Positions 1 to 5,821 of a DNA stretch of 6,654 bases are shown here, piece by piece (the stretch's first letter is position 1; each line of letters starts with the position of its first letter). The DNA comes from an uncultured Blautia sp. (GTDB lineage Bacteria > Bacillota > Clostridia > Lachnospirales > Lachnospiraceae): positions 1 to 6,654 of the forward strand of contig CAKRTP010000098.1 of assembly GCA_934402155.1 (NCBI GenBank). Direction: 5' to 3'. The notes under the pieces were generated by a model that was given only the letters and a program-made list of their open reading frames with translations, was not told the DNA's origin and ran no database searches. The position numbers and the translations under genes were made by a program.

Positions 1-38
1 CTCTATCATAATATCTTTTATGGAAAAATACCAGCTAT

Positions 39-68
39 ATTTTGACTGATTTTTACGAAATTTTGACT
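39..68. repeat. Direct repeat ATTTTGACT, two copies 21 bp apart, downstream of gpsA
   Basis: ATTTTGACT occurs at 39-47 and 60-68 (AGTCAAAAT on the operon strand), start to start 21 bp, about two helical turns. It lies in the 71-bp stretch after the gpsA stop, which otherwise shows no gene and no convincing hairpin terminator. The spacing would suit two binding sites for a regulator of the next leftward gene, but in such AT-rich DNA a chance repeat is quite possible. Confidence 0.5.
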
Positions 69-71
69 TTT

Positions 72-1079
72 TTACCAGGGAAGCATCGGCGTCTCCACTT
101 TTTTGTCGCGGAGCATCAGATCTCTGACTGCCTCTGCTGCCGGCTTATCTTCAAACAGAACCTTATTGACCTCCATGATGATCGGCATTTCCACTCCGTA
201 CTTCTCCGCAAGGCTTTTGGCTGCCTTGGCCGAATGGACGCCCTCAACAACCATCTTGACTTCATCCATCGCCTGCTGCATCGTATAACCCTTGCCAATC
301 AGATAACCTGCTTTACGGTTACGGCTGTGAACACTTGCACAGGTTACGATCAGATCCCCGATGCCGGTAAGCCCTCCGAAAGTCTCCATACGTGCTCCCA
401 TCTTTGTTCCAAGGCGTGCGATCTCGGCAATCCCTCTCGTGATCAGTGCCGCTTTCGTGTTATCTCCATAACCAAGTCCATCTGCTGTTCCTGCCGCAAG
501 CGCGATCACGTTTTTGAGTGCACCTCCAAGTTCTACTCCCAGCATATCTGGTGTTGTGTACACACGGAAAACAGAGCTTGTAAAAATCCCCTGGAGGTAT
601 TCTGCTGTTTCTCTCTTTGGTCCGCTGACCACACAGGTCGTAGGAAGTTTTCTTCCCACCTCTTCTGCATGGCTCGGTCCGGAAAGCACATAGACACCTG
701 CCTCTGGAATCTCCTCACTGATAATGTCTGTCATTGTCATCAGAGTATTTTCTTCGATCCCTTTGGCAACATTGACAATGATCTGGCCTTTTTTTATGTC
801 AGGAGCCATTAATCTGGATGTACTTCTCACATACAGAGACGGCACTGCCAAAACAATCACTTCTGCCGTTTCCAGACAGCTCTTCATATCTGCTGTAATA
901 TCAATATTCTCCGGGATATGTACTCCCGGAAGTTTAGAGGTAAGCTCTCTTGTCGCTCTCAGAGTATCTGCTTCTTCCTGAAACCTGGTCCAGAGACGTA
1001 CCTCATGTCCATTATCACTCAGAAGAATGGAAAGCGCAGTTCCCCAGCTTCCCGCTCCCACTACACTGATTTTTGCCAT
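72..1079 (-). CDS. gpsA: NAD(P)-dependent glycerol-3-phosphate dehydrogenase
   Basis: Cytosolic enzyme that reduces dihydroxyacetone phosphate to sn-glycerol 3-phosphate, the backbone precursor of phospholipids. The 335-residue product has the usual full family length. Seen in the sequence: an N-terminal Rossmann fold with GAGSWGTA at residues 8-15; NVAKGIEE at 103-110; LSGPSHAEEV at 132-141; and the helical C-terminal catalytic domain with GALKN (Lys189, the expected catalytic lysine), GDLIVTC at 241-247 and SRNR at 252-255 (Arg255 expected to bind the substrate phosphate). The start is fixed by the dinucleotide-binding fold beginning at residue 4 and by an AAGG ribosome binding site at 1088-1091, which lies next to the plsY stop. 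It is the last gene of the minus-strand operon inside the window, 12 nt after plsY, the enzyme that uses its product. No clear terminator follows. Identity is very secure; the preference for NADH or NADPH cannot be read from the sequence. Confidence 0.98.
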   Translation of the reverse strand: MAKISVVGAGSWGTALSILLSDNGHEVRLWTRFQEEADTLRATRELTSKLPGVHIPENIDITADMKSCLETAEVIVLAVPSLYVRSTSRLMAPDIKKGQIIVNVAKGIEENTLMTMTDIISEEIPEAGVYVLSGPSHAEEVGRKLPTTCVVSGPKRETAEYLQGIFTSSVFRVYTTPDMLGVELGGALKNVIALAAGTADGLGYGDNTKAALITRGIAEIARLGTKMGARMETFGGLTGIGDLIVTCASVHSRNRKAGYLIGKGYTMQQAMDEVKMVVEGVHSAKAAKSLAEKYGVEMPIIMEVNKVLFEDKPAAEAVRDLMLRDKKVETPMLPW

Positions 1080-1091
1080 ATATGCTACCTT

Positions 1092-1742
1092 TTAACCTTT
1101 CTTTGATTTTCCAAGGAATACTTTGCTTTCTTTTCCATGCACCAGCCTTACAATGTTGGCTCTGTGTCTCCAGAATGCGAGACAGGTCAGAAATACCATC
1201 ACTGCGTACATTTCCAGTGTATGTGCCCTGTCCATGCCATATCCTCCATGTTCCCCCCGTACGATCAGCGCGATCAGCGCGATCAGATAAGCACTCAGAG
1301 AACACAGAGAAACATAATGTGTCAGGAAAAAGAGTGTAAAAAACACAACTGCGCAGATAACAAACAGTCTCCAGTCAAAGGCGATCAGAAATCCCACGGA
1401 AGCTGCAATTCCTTTTCCTCCGCGAAATCCAAGATATACAGGGAAATTATGACCAAGGACACAGCCCGCCGCCGAATAAATTGCAAGCAGCGGAAGCACG
1501 TCAGAGGCGTGGTTTCCAAAAATCAAGCGCACAGTCACGATTGCCAGTACGCATTTGAGGCAGTCACCAAGAAGTGTCATGGCACCTGCCTTCTTGCCAA
1601 AGGTACGCAGAGCATTGGTCGTTCCTGCATTGCCGCTCCCATGCTCACGAATATCTGTCTTATGCAACTTCCCGATAATATAGGATGTCTGAAACAGTCC
1701 AAAAACATAACCAATCAGAAGAGATATCAAACGTTCTGTCAT
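1092..1742 (-). CDS. plsY: Acyl-phosphate:glycerol-3-phosphate acyltransferase PlsY
   Basis: Integral membrane enzyme that transfers an acyl chain from acyl-phosphate (made by PlsX in the known pathway) to position 1 of glycerol 3-phosphate, giving lysophosphatidic acid. The 216 residues are very hydrophobic, with about five predicted membrane segments (roughly 3-24, 54-76, 82-98, 113-140, 143-162), plus a possible further segment near 177-190. All three family motifs are visible: GSGNAGTTNALRT at 35-47, GHNFPVYLGFRGGKG at 97-111, and HRANIVRLVHGKE at 193-205. The start lies 5 nt after the der stop. Only a weak purine-rich stretch (GGAAAAGAG, inside the end of der) precedes it, so translation is probably coupled to der. 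gpsA follows directly and supplies the substrate. The loop after the last long hydrophobic segment (RGEHGGYGMDRAHTLE, 162-177) looks poorly conserved. A 9-bp tandem repeat encodes part of a membrane helix. Identity is secure. Confidence 0.97.
   Translation of the reverse strand: MTERLISLLIGYVFGLFQTSYIIGKLHKTDIREHGSGNAGTTNALRTFGKKAGAMTLLGDCLKCVLAIVTVRLIFGNHASDVLPLLAIYSAAGCVLGHNFPVYLGFRGGKGIAASVGFLIAFDWRLFVICAVVFFTLFFLTHYVSLCSLSAYLIALIALIVRGEHGGYGMDRAHTLEMYAVMVFLTCLAFWRHRANIVRLVHGKESKVFLGKSKKG
1262..1286. repeat. 9-bp tandem repeat inside plsY
   Basis: CGATCAGCG occurs at 1262-1270 and 1271-1279 and is followed by a partial third copy (CGATCAG, 1280-1286). On the coding (minus) strand it encodes the alternating Ala-Leu-Ile pattern near residues 153-161 of PlsY, in a hydrophobic segment. 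The unit is a multiple of three, so gain or loss of a copy would add or remove three residues without a frameshift. It may simply reflect low-complexity membrane-helix coding. Confidence 0.75.
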
Positions 1743-1747
1743 TTCAC

Positions 1748-3073
1748 TCAGCTCTTTTCCCCGCGTTCACGGATAATAAATTTCAGCGGTGTACCACGGA
1801 ATCCAAACGCATCTCTGACTTTGTTCTCAATATAACGTGTGTAGGAGAAATGCATCAGTTCTTTGTCGTTAACAAAAATAACAAATGTCGGCGGACGTAC
1901 TCCCACCTGTGTCATATAAAAGATCTTGAGACGTTTTCCTCTGTCAGACGGCGGCTGCTGCATGGCAACAGCTTCGGAAAGGATTTCATTGAGAACACCT
2001 GTCTGGATACGAAGCGTCTGGTTTTCAATAACTGCATCGATCGTTTCAAAAAGTTTCGGAAGACGCTGGCCTGTCTTTGCTGAGATGAACACAAGCTCCG
2101 CATATGGCATGTATGCCAGCACTTCTCTGATACGGTTTGTGTGTTTGTAAATAGTCTTGTCATCCTTCTCAACAGCGTCCCATTTATTGACTGCGATAAT
2201 AACACCCTTGCCGCGTTCATGTGCGATTCCGGCAATCTTGGCATCCTGCTCGGTGACGCCCTCAGTCGCATCGATCACGATCACAACAACGTGAGCGCGC
2301 TCCACCGCTGTCACAGTACGGATCACACTATAACGCTCGATTTCTTCTTTGATCTTGCCCTTGCGGCGAAGTCCTGCGGTATCAATAAAGATGTATTCCT
2401 TGCCCTGCCATTTGACCTTCGCATCAACGGCATCGCGTGTGGTTCCGGCAATATCTGATACGATCACACGATCCTCTCCGAGAAGACGGTTGATCAGAGA
2501 AGACTTGCCGACATTTGGCTTACCTACAACTGCGATCTTCGGAATATCGTCATCCTCTTCCGTGTCAAGTCCTTCCGGAAATTCTTTGACAATCTCATCC
2601 AGCATGTCACCAAGACCTGTACGGTTGGCAGCTGAAATCGCTATCGGTTCGCCAATGCCAAGATTATAAAATTCATAAACATCCATCATATATTTCTGGA
2701 CGCTGTCTACCTTGTTTACAACAAGAACAACCGGTTTCTGGCTGCGGCGCAGCATATCTGCCACCTTCGCATCGGAATCCACAAGTCCCTGCTGTACATC
2801 TGTAATAAACACGATGACATCGGCCGTATCAATCGCGATCTGTGCCTGTTCCCTCATCTGGGAGAGAATAATATCTCCGCTGTCCGGCTCGATTCCGCCG
2901 GTATCGATCATGGTGAAGGATTTGTCCAGCCATGTCACATCTGCATAGATCCTGTCACGTGTAACTCCCGGTGTATCTTTTACAATAGATATCATTTCGC
3001 CTGCCAGGGCATTAAATAATGTGGATTTGCCTACATTAGGCCTGCCCACAATTGCCACTACTGGTTTGCTCAT
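1748..3073 (-). CDS. der: Ribosome biogenesis double GTPase Der (EngA)
   Basis: Essential GTPase with two consecutive G domains that acts in late assembly of the 50S ribosomal subunit. The 441 residues match the usual family length. G domain 1 shows GRPNVGKS (10-17), DTPGVTRD (33-40), DTGG (57-60), NKVD (120-123) and SA (147-148). An acidic linker (TEEDDD, 171-176) leads to G domain 2 with GKPNVGKS (184-191), TTRD (211-214), DTAG (231-234), NKWD (296-299) and SAKTG (331-335). A KH-like domain occupies about 355-435 and ends in a basic tail. The ATG at 3071-3073 has an AAGGAG ribosome binding site at 3082-3087, 8 nt upstream. Both lie within the coding end of the upstream DUF512 gene, giving a 38-nt overlap in a different frame. 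plsY follows after 5 nt. No motif is missing and identity is essentially certain. Confidence 0.99.
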   Translation of the reverse strand: MSKPVVAIVGRPNVGKSTLFNALAGEMISIVKDTPGVTRDRIYADVTWLDKSFTMIDTGGIEPDSGDIILSQMREQAQIAIDTADVIVFITDVQQGLVDSDAKVADMLRRSQKPVVLVVNKVDSVQKYMMDVYEFYNLGIGEPIAISAANRTGLGDMLDEIVKEFPEGLDTEEDDDIPKIAVVGKPNVGKSSLINRLLGEDRVIVSDIAGTTRDAVDAKVKWQGKEYIFIDTAGLRRKGKIKEEIERYSVIRTVTAVERAHVVVIVIDATEGVTEQDAKIAGIAHERGKGVIIAVNKWDAVEKDDKTIYKHTNRIREVLAYMPYAELVFISAKTGQRLPKLFETIDAVIENQTLRIQTGVLNEILSEAVAMQQPPSDRGKRLKIFYMTQVGVRPPTFVIFVNDKELMHFSYTRYIENKVRDAFGFRGTPLKFIIRERGEKS

Positions 3074-4418
3074 ACATTTGTCTCCTTATCTGCTTTTTAT
3101 TCTGAACGGGATCCAGTACAGAAGATACCAGATCTTCTCCGCCTTCATCTACAATTATGATTTCTCTTTCCAGAGCCTGTGAAACATCCTCAACCGTCAG
3201 GTCATCCAGAAAAACATTCTCTCCGCTGCGCAGCATATTGCAGGGGATCAGAAGCCTGTCACCCAGCTTACGGTTCAGGAGCTGTTCTTTCAGATCTGTT
3301 CCTGTGATCAGTCCTGAAACTGTGATCTTTTCGCCAAAGAAATTGTTTCTGATCGTGATCACCTCATACTCCAGACCAGGATATTTCGCTGAAATCTTTT
3401 TCAGGCATTCCTCTATATAAGGTGCTGCCAGCTTGCCGGTTGCAACGGTGACAGACCTTGGCTTGTCATCTCCTGTCCGCTTCGCGACCGCTTCCTGCAC
3501 TTCTGTATCCAGAAGCCTCAGCATCCCGACGCCATTCTCAAGCTGGAGATAACCGTCATATCTGTCTTCGCCCGGAAGCTCCTGTCCGGCAAGGATATAC
3601 CATTCATCCGAAGCATGAATGAAATGGATTCCATATTTCTCATACATCTTATTCTGCCATCTGTGTATCTGTTCCAGGACCCGGAGCGCATCTTCACGTT
3701 CAAAACTCTCCAGAGGATAAAGGCCGTCCCGGAATTTCGTCAGACCAACCGGAACCACAGATACGCTCTGAAGAACCGGTGCATATGCAGAAAGCTTCTC
3801 CAGACTGTATTCCAGTTCTTCTCCGTCATTGACTCCCTTGCAGAGAACGATCTGTCCATTCATGGTGATGCCTGCTTCATAAAGCTGGTCAACTTTCTTA
3901 AGGGCATCTCCCGCAAAACGATTGTGCAGCATCTTGCAGCGCAGTTCCGGATTCATTGCCTGGAAAGAAACATTGATCGGTGACAAATGATATTTGATCA
4001 CCCTCTGAATATCATCCTGGCTCATATTGGTCAGTGTCACATAATTTCCCTGCAGGAAAGAAAGCCTGGAATCGTCATCCTTAAAATAAAGAGTCTCTCT
4101 CATTCCCGGCGGCATCTGGTCAATAAAACAGAACATGCAGTGGTTGCTGCAGGAACGGTACTCGTCCATCAGACCGTTCTCAAACTCTATTCCCAGATCC
4201 TCATCGTAATCCTTCTCTACTTCCAGCTCCCAGATTTCTCCATTCGCCTTCTCTATGAGAAGTTCTATATATTCATCATTCATCAGGTAACGGTAATCAA
4301 AAACATCCTCTACAGCCTGATGATTGATCTCTGCCAGTACATCCCCCGGTTCCAGCTCCAGCTCTTCACCGATGCTCCCAGGAAGAACTCTGGAAATCTT
4401 GTGTTTCTTTTTTTTCAT
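3036..4418 (-). CDS. DUF512 family putative radical SAM protein with N-terminal PDZ-like domain
   Basis: A conserved protein without an established function, 460 residues long. Seen in order: a basic start (MKKKKHK); a PDZ-like segment at about 7-70 with [15 protein letters not shown]; a cysteine motif CSNHCMFC (Cys90, Cys94, Cys97), matching the CX3CX2C pattern that binds the 4Fe-4S cluster of radical SAM enzymes; a region resembling a radical SAM barrel (GNYVTLTN at 124-131, [13 protein letters not shown] at 148-160, [16 protein letters not shown] at 188-203); and the DUF512 domain from about 220 to 425, with [10 protein letters not shown] at 221-230 and [12 protein letters not shown] at 323-334. 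It corresponds to the family often labelled TIGR03279-like putative FeS/radical SAM proteins. An AAAGGA ribosome binding site at 4424-4429 supports the start. It is first in the operon, and its last 38 nt overlap der, so link to ribosome assembly is a reasonable inference but unproven. Family call is confident; the reaction and substrate are unknown. Confidence 0.93.
   Translation of the reverse strand: MKKKKHKISRVLPGSIGEELELEPGDVLAEINHQAVEDVFDYRYLMNDEYIELLIEKANGEIWELEVEKDYDEDLGIEFENGLMDEYRSCSNHCMFCFIDQMPPGMRETLYFKDDDSRLSFLQGNYVTLTNMSQDDIQRVIKYHLSPINVSFQAMNPELRCKMLHNRFAGDALKKVDQLYEAGITMNGQIVLCKGVNDGEELEYSLEKLSAYAPVLQSVSVVPVGLTKFRDGLYPLESFEREDALRVLEQIHRWQNKMYEKYGIHFIHASDEWYILAGQELPGEDRYDGYLQLENGVGMLRLLDTEVQEAVAKRTGDDKPRSVTVATGKLAAPYIEECLKKISAKYPGLEYEVITIRNNFFGEKITVSGLITGTDLKEQLLNRKLGDRLLIPCNMLRSGENVFLDDLTVEDVSQALEREIIIVDEGGEDLVSSVLDPVQNKKQIRRQMYEQTSSGNCGQA
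3082..3087 (-). promoter_or_regulatory. Ribosome binding site of der, inside the upstream gene
   Basis: AAGGAG on the minus strand, 8 nt before the der ATG. It lies in the last codons of the DUF512 gene, so ribosomes finishing that gene pass over it. This fixes the der start and suggests, by inference, translational coupling. A second ATG at 3075-3077 lies between site and start but is out of frame with Der. Confidence 0.85.
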
Positions 4419-4423
4419 GCTGT

Positions 4424-4429
4424 TCCTTT
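4424..4429 (-). promoter_or_regulatory. Ribosome binding site of the DUF512 gene
   Basis: AAAGGA on the minus strand, 5 nt before the ATG at 4416-4418. It decides the start: the protein then begins with a lysine-rich stretch leading directly into the PDZ-like domain. Confidence 0.8.
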
Positions 4430-4441
4430 CTAATTATACAT

Positions 4442-4467
4442 TCGGACACGCCTTCGTTCATGACCGA
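4442..4467 (-). promoter_or_regulatory. Possible hairpin in the 5' leader of the minus-strand operon
   Basis: Read on the minus strand, the two ends of this 26-nt stretch pair as UCGG/CCGA, then a U-U mismatch, then CAUG/CGUG (including one U-G pair), closing an 8-nt loop AACGAAGG. If transcription starts near 4469 as predicted, the hairpin sits almost at the 5' end of the mRNA. It has no U-tract, so it is not a terminator. A role in mRNA stability or as a protein site is speculative, and an 8-bp imperfect stem can occur by chance. Confidence 0.35.
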
Positions 4468-4475
4468 TTATTATT

Positions 4476-4504
4476 ATCATAACAATTCTGAAAGTAAAAA
4501 TCAA
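4476..4504 (-). promoter_or_regulatory. Predicted housekeeping promoter of the DUF512-der-plsY-gpsA operon
   Basis: On the minus strand, a -35 box TTGATT (4499-4504) is followed by exactly 17 bp and a -10 box TATGAT (4476-4481). An extended -10 TGT (4482-4484) stands directly before it. Predicted transcription starts near 4469, giving a leader of about 50 nt. The spacing and TG motif fit the vegetative sigma factor consensus well; no experimental start is known. Confidence 0.7.
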
Positions 4505-4512
4505 TAAATTCC

Positions 4513-4541
4513 TTGACGGGATTTGGGGTAAATGTTATATA
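4513..4541 (+). promoter_or_regulatory. Predicted housekeeping promoter of prs
   Basis: A -35 box TTGACG (4513-4518), a 17-bp spacer and a -10 box TATATA (4536-4541), with an extended -10 TGT at 4533-4535. Transcription would start near 4548, giving a short leader of about 38 nt with no room for a riboswitch. A perfect TATAAT at 4542-4547 overlaps the AT-rich run but would lie 23 bp from the -35 box. The -35 box is only 8 bp from the -35 box of the divergent operon promoter. Confidence 0.72.
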
Positions 4542-4573
4542 TATAATAGGACTCAGTTTGAAAAACTATACCT

Positions 4574-4579
4574 AGGAGG
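4574..4579 (+). promoter_or_regulatory. Ribosome binding site of prs
   Basis: A perfect AGGAGG, 6 nt before the ATG at 4586-4588. It firmly sets the start of the PRPP synthetase and predicts strong translation. Confidence 0.92.
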
Positions 4580-4585
4580 AATATT

Positions 4586-5758
4586 ATGCCGAATATTGAG
4601 TTACTTGAAAAAGCAACCCCAGTTGCACCTATCCGCATCGCAGCACTTGCCGGATGCCAGGATCTTGCGAAAGAGGTTGACAAGAAACTTGTAAAATTCC
4701 GTAAAGAACTTGTAGCAAAGAAGAAACCAAGCACCATACCACAGGGATACAGTCTCCCTTCTTTCCTCGTCGAATGCGAATGTGTACGCTTCGGTACCGG
4801 AGAGGGCAAGGGCTACATCAAGGAATCTGTACGTGGTGCCGATCTCTTCATCATGGTAGATATCACAAACTACACAGAAACCTATACCGTCTGTGGTCAT
4901 GAGAACCACATGTCACCTGACAATCATTATCAGGATCTCAAGAGAATCATCTCAGCCGCTACCGGAAAAGCTCATCGTATCAACGTTATCATGCCGTTCC
5001 TTTATGAAGGACGTCAGCATCGCCGTACTAAGAGAGAATCTCTTGACTGTGCACTGATGCTCAAGGAATTAAGCGACATGGGTGTTTCCAACTTTATCAC
5101 CTTTGACGCACATGATCCACGTGTACAGAACTCTATCCCGCTGAATGGTTTTGATAATTTCTTCCCGACTTATCAGTTCCTCAAGGCACTGGTTAAGGAT
5201 GTTAAGGACTTCAAGCTTGACAACGACCATCTGATGATCATCAGCCCTGATGAGGGTGCTATGTCACGTGCAGTATATTTCTCAAATATTCTCGGCGTTG
5301 ATATGGGTATGTTCTACAAGCGTCGTGATTACTCTACTGTTGTAAACGGCAAGAACCCGATCGTTGCCCATGAATTCCTCGGTGATTCCGTAGAGGGCAA
5401 AGATGTTGTCATCATCGATGATATGATCTCTTCCGGAGAAAGTATGCTCGATGTTGCAAAGCAGATCAAAGAGCGCCATGCAAAGCGTGTCTTCATCTGT
5501 ACTACTTATGGTCTGTTCACAGACGGCCTTAAGAAATTCGATGAATACTATGAAAAGGGCTGGATCGACAAGGTGATCACCACCAACCTGAACTACCGTG
5601 ATCCGGAACTCCTCGAAAAACCATATTATATCGAAGCAAACATGAGCAAATATCTTGCAAGTATTATGGACATTATCAACCATGACTTATCTGTTGAGAA
5701 GGTTCGTTCCAGCAACGAGAAGATCATGGAACTCATGAAAAAAGTAGAAAAACGCTGA
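4586..5758 (+). CDS. prs: Ribose-phosphate pyrophosphokinase (PRPP synthetase), divergent ~390-residue type
   Basis: Cytosolic enzyme that transfers pyrophosphate from ATP to ribose 5-phosphate, giving PRPP for purine, pyrimidine, NAD, histidine and tryptophan synthesis. The product has 390 residues, against about 315 for the common bacterial enzyme. The extra length is partly near residues 35-63, before FGTGEGKGYIKESVRGADLF (the counterpart of the canonical FSDGE region), and partly near 93-115. Recognisable sites are GRQHRRTKRES (142-152, canonical ARQDRK loop), FDAHDPRVQN (173-182, with metal-binding His), SPDEGAMSRAV (220-230), the KRR flexible loop (245-247) and the PRPP loop DVVIIDDMISSGESM (273-287). 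This last loop has SSGES where most enzymes have DTAGT or DTGGT. The key charged residues are kept, so activity is likely, but regulation by ADP or phosphate may differ. It has its own promoter, ribosome binding site and terminator, so it is probably monocistronic. Family assignment is confident; enzymatic activity is inferred. Confidence 0.95.
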   Translation: MPNIELLEKATPVAPIRIAALAGCQDLAKEVDKKLVKFRKELVAKKKPSTIPQGYSLPSFLVECECVRFGTGEGKGYIKESVRGADLFIMVDITNYTETYTVCGHENHMSPDNHYQDLKRIISAATGKAHRINVIMPFLYEGRQHRRTKRESLDCALMLKELSDMGVSNFITFDAHDPRVQNSIPLNGFDNFFPTYQFLKALVKDVKDFKLDNDHLMIISPDEGAMSRAVYFSNILGVDMGMFYKRRDYSTVVNGKNPIVAHEFLGDSVEGKDVVIIDDMISSGESMLDVAKQIKERHAKRVFICTTYGLFTDGLKKFDEYYEKGWIDKVITTNLNYRDPELLEKPYYIEANMSKYLASIMDIINHDLSVEKVRSSNEKIMELMKKVEKR

Positions 5759-5777
5759 TCTTCCAAAGAATATTTAT

Positions 5778-5821
5778 GGGCTGCGTACCGTAATGATAAC
5801 ACGGTATGCAGCCCATTTTTT
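5778..5821 (+). terminator. Intrinsic terminator of prs
   Basis: A 14-bp stem pairs 5778-5791 (GGGCTGCGTACCGT) with 5801-5814 (ACGGTATGCAGCCC). The only irregularity is one G-U pair, and the loop has 9 nt. The stem is followed by A and then six T residues (5816-5821). It begins 19 nt after the prs stop. The T-run overlaps the stop codon of the convergent pgeF-like gene (5820-5822). In the opposite direction the same hairpin lacks a good U-tract and carries an A-C mismatch, so it would stop pgeF transcripts less well. Confidence 0.95.

Noticed and set aside
1..71. An intrinsic terminator after gpsA
   Set aside because: No GC-rich stem followed by a T-run could be found on the minus strand; the stretch is AT-rich with only 3-4 bp pairings.
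42..812. A 256-codon plus-strand open frame opposite gpsA
   Set aside because: It lies entirely antisense to a clear gpsA, has a Cys/His-rich composition typical of reverse-frame reading, and has no ribosome binding site or recognisable domain.
1137..1835. A 232-codon plus-strand open frame opposite plsY and the end of der
   Set aside because: Antisense shadow of two well-supported genes; composition is Gln/Cys/Lys-rich without any domain, and it crosses the der-plsY junction.
3075..3077. A second ATG between the der ribosome binding site and its start
   Set aside because: It is out of frame with Der (4 nt offset), and only the ATG at 3071-3073 gives the conserved N-terminus leading into the first P-loop.
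4433..4438. A perfect TATAAT on the minus strand just before the DUF512 gene
   Set aside because: Transcription would start inside or at the ribosome binding site (4424-4429), and no good -35 box lies 16-18 bp upstream. The promoter at 4476-4504 fits much better.
4542..4547. A perfect TATAAT on the plus strand before prs
   Set aside because: It is 23 bp from the TTGACG box, too far for normal pairing. TATATA at 4536-4541 has 17-bp spacing and an extended -10, though use of both cannot be excluded.
4419..4585. A riboswitch, T-box or small RNA in the prs/DUF512 intergenic region
   Set aside because: The two predicted leaders are only about 38 and 50 nt long, and neither has a terminator-like hairpin with U-tract or a recognisable aptamer core.
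5282..5683. A 133-codon minus-strand open frame opposite prs
   Set aside because: Antisense to a confident PRPP synthetase; no ribosome binding site and no recognisable motif.
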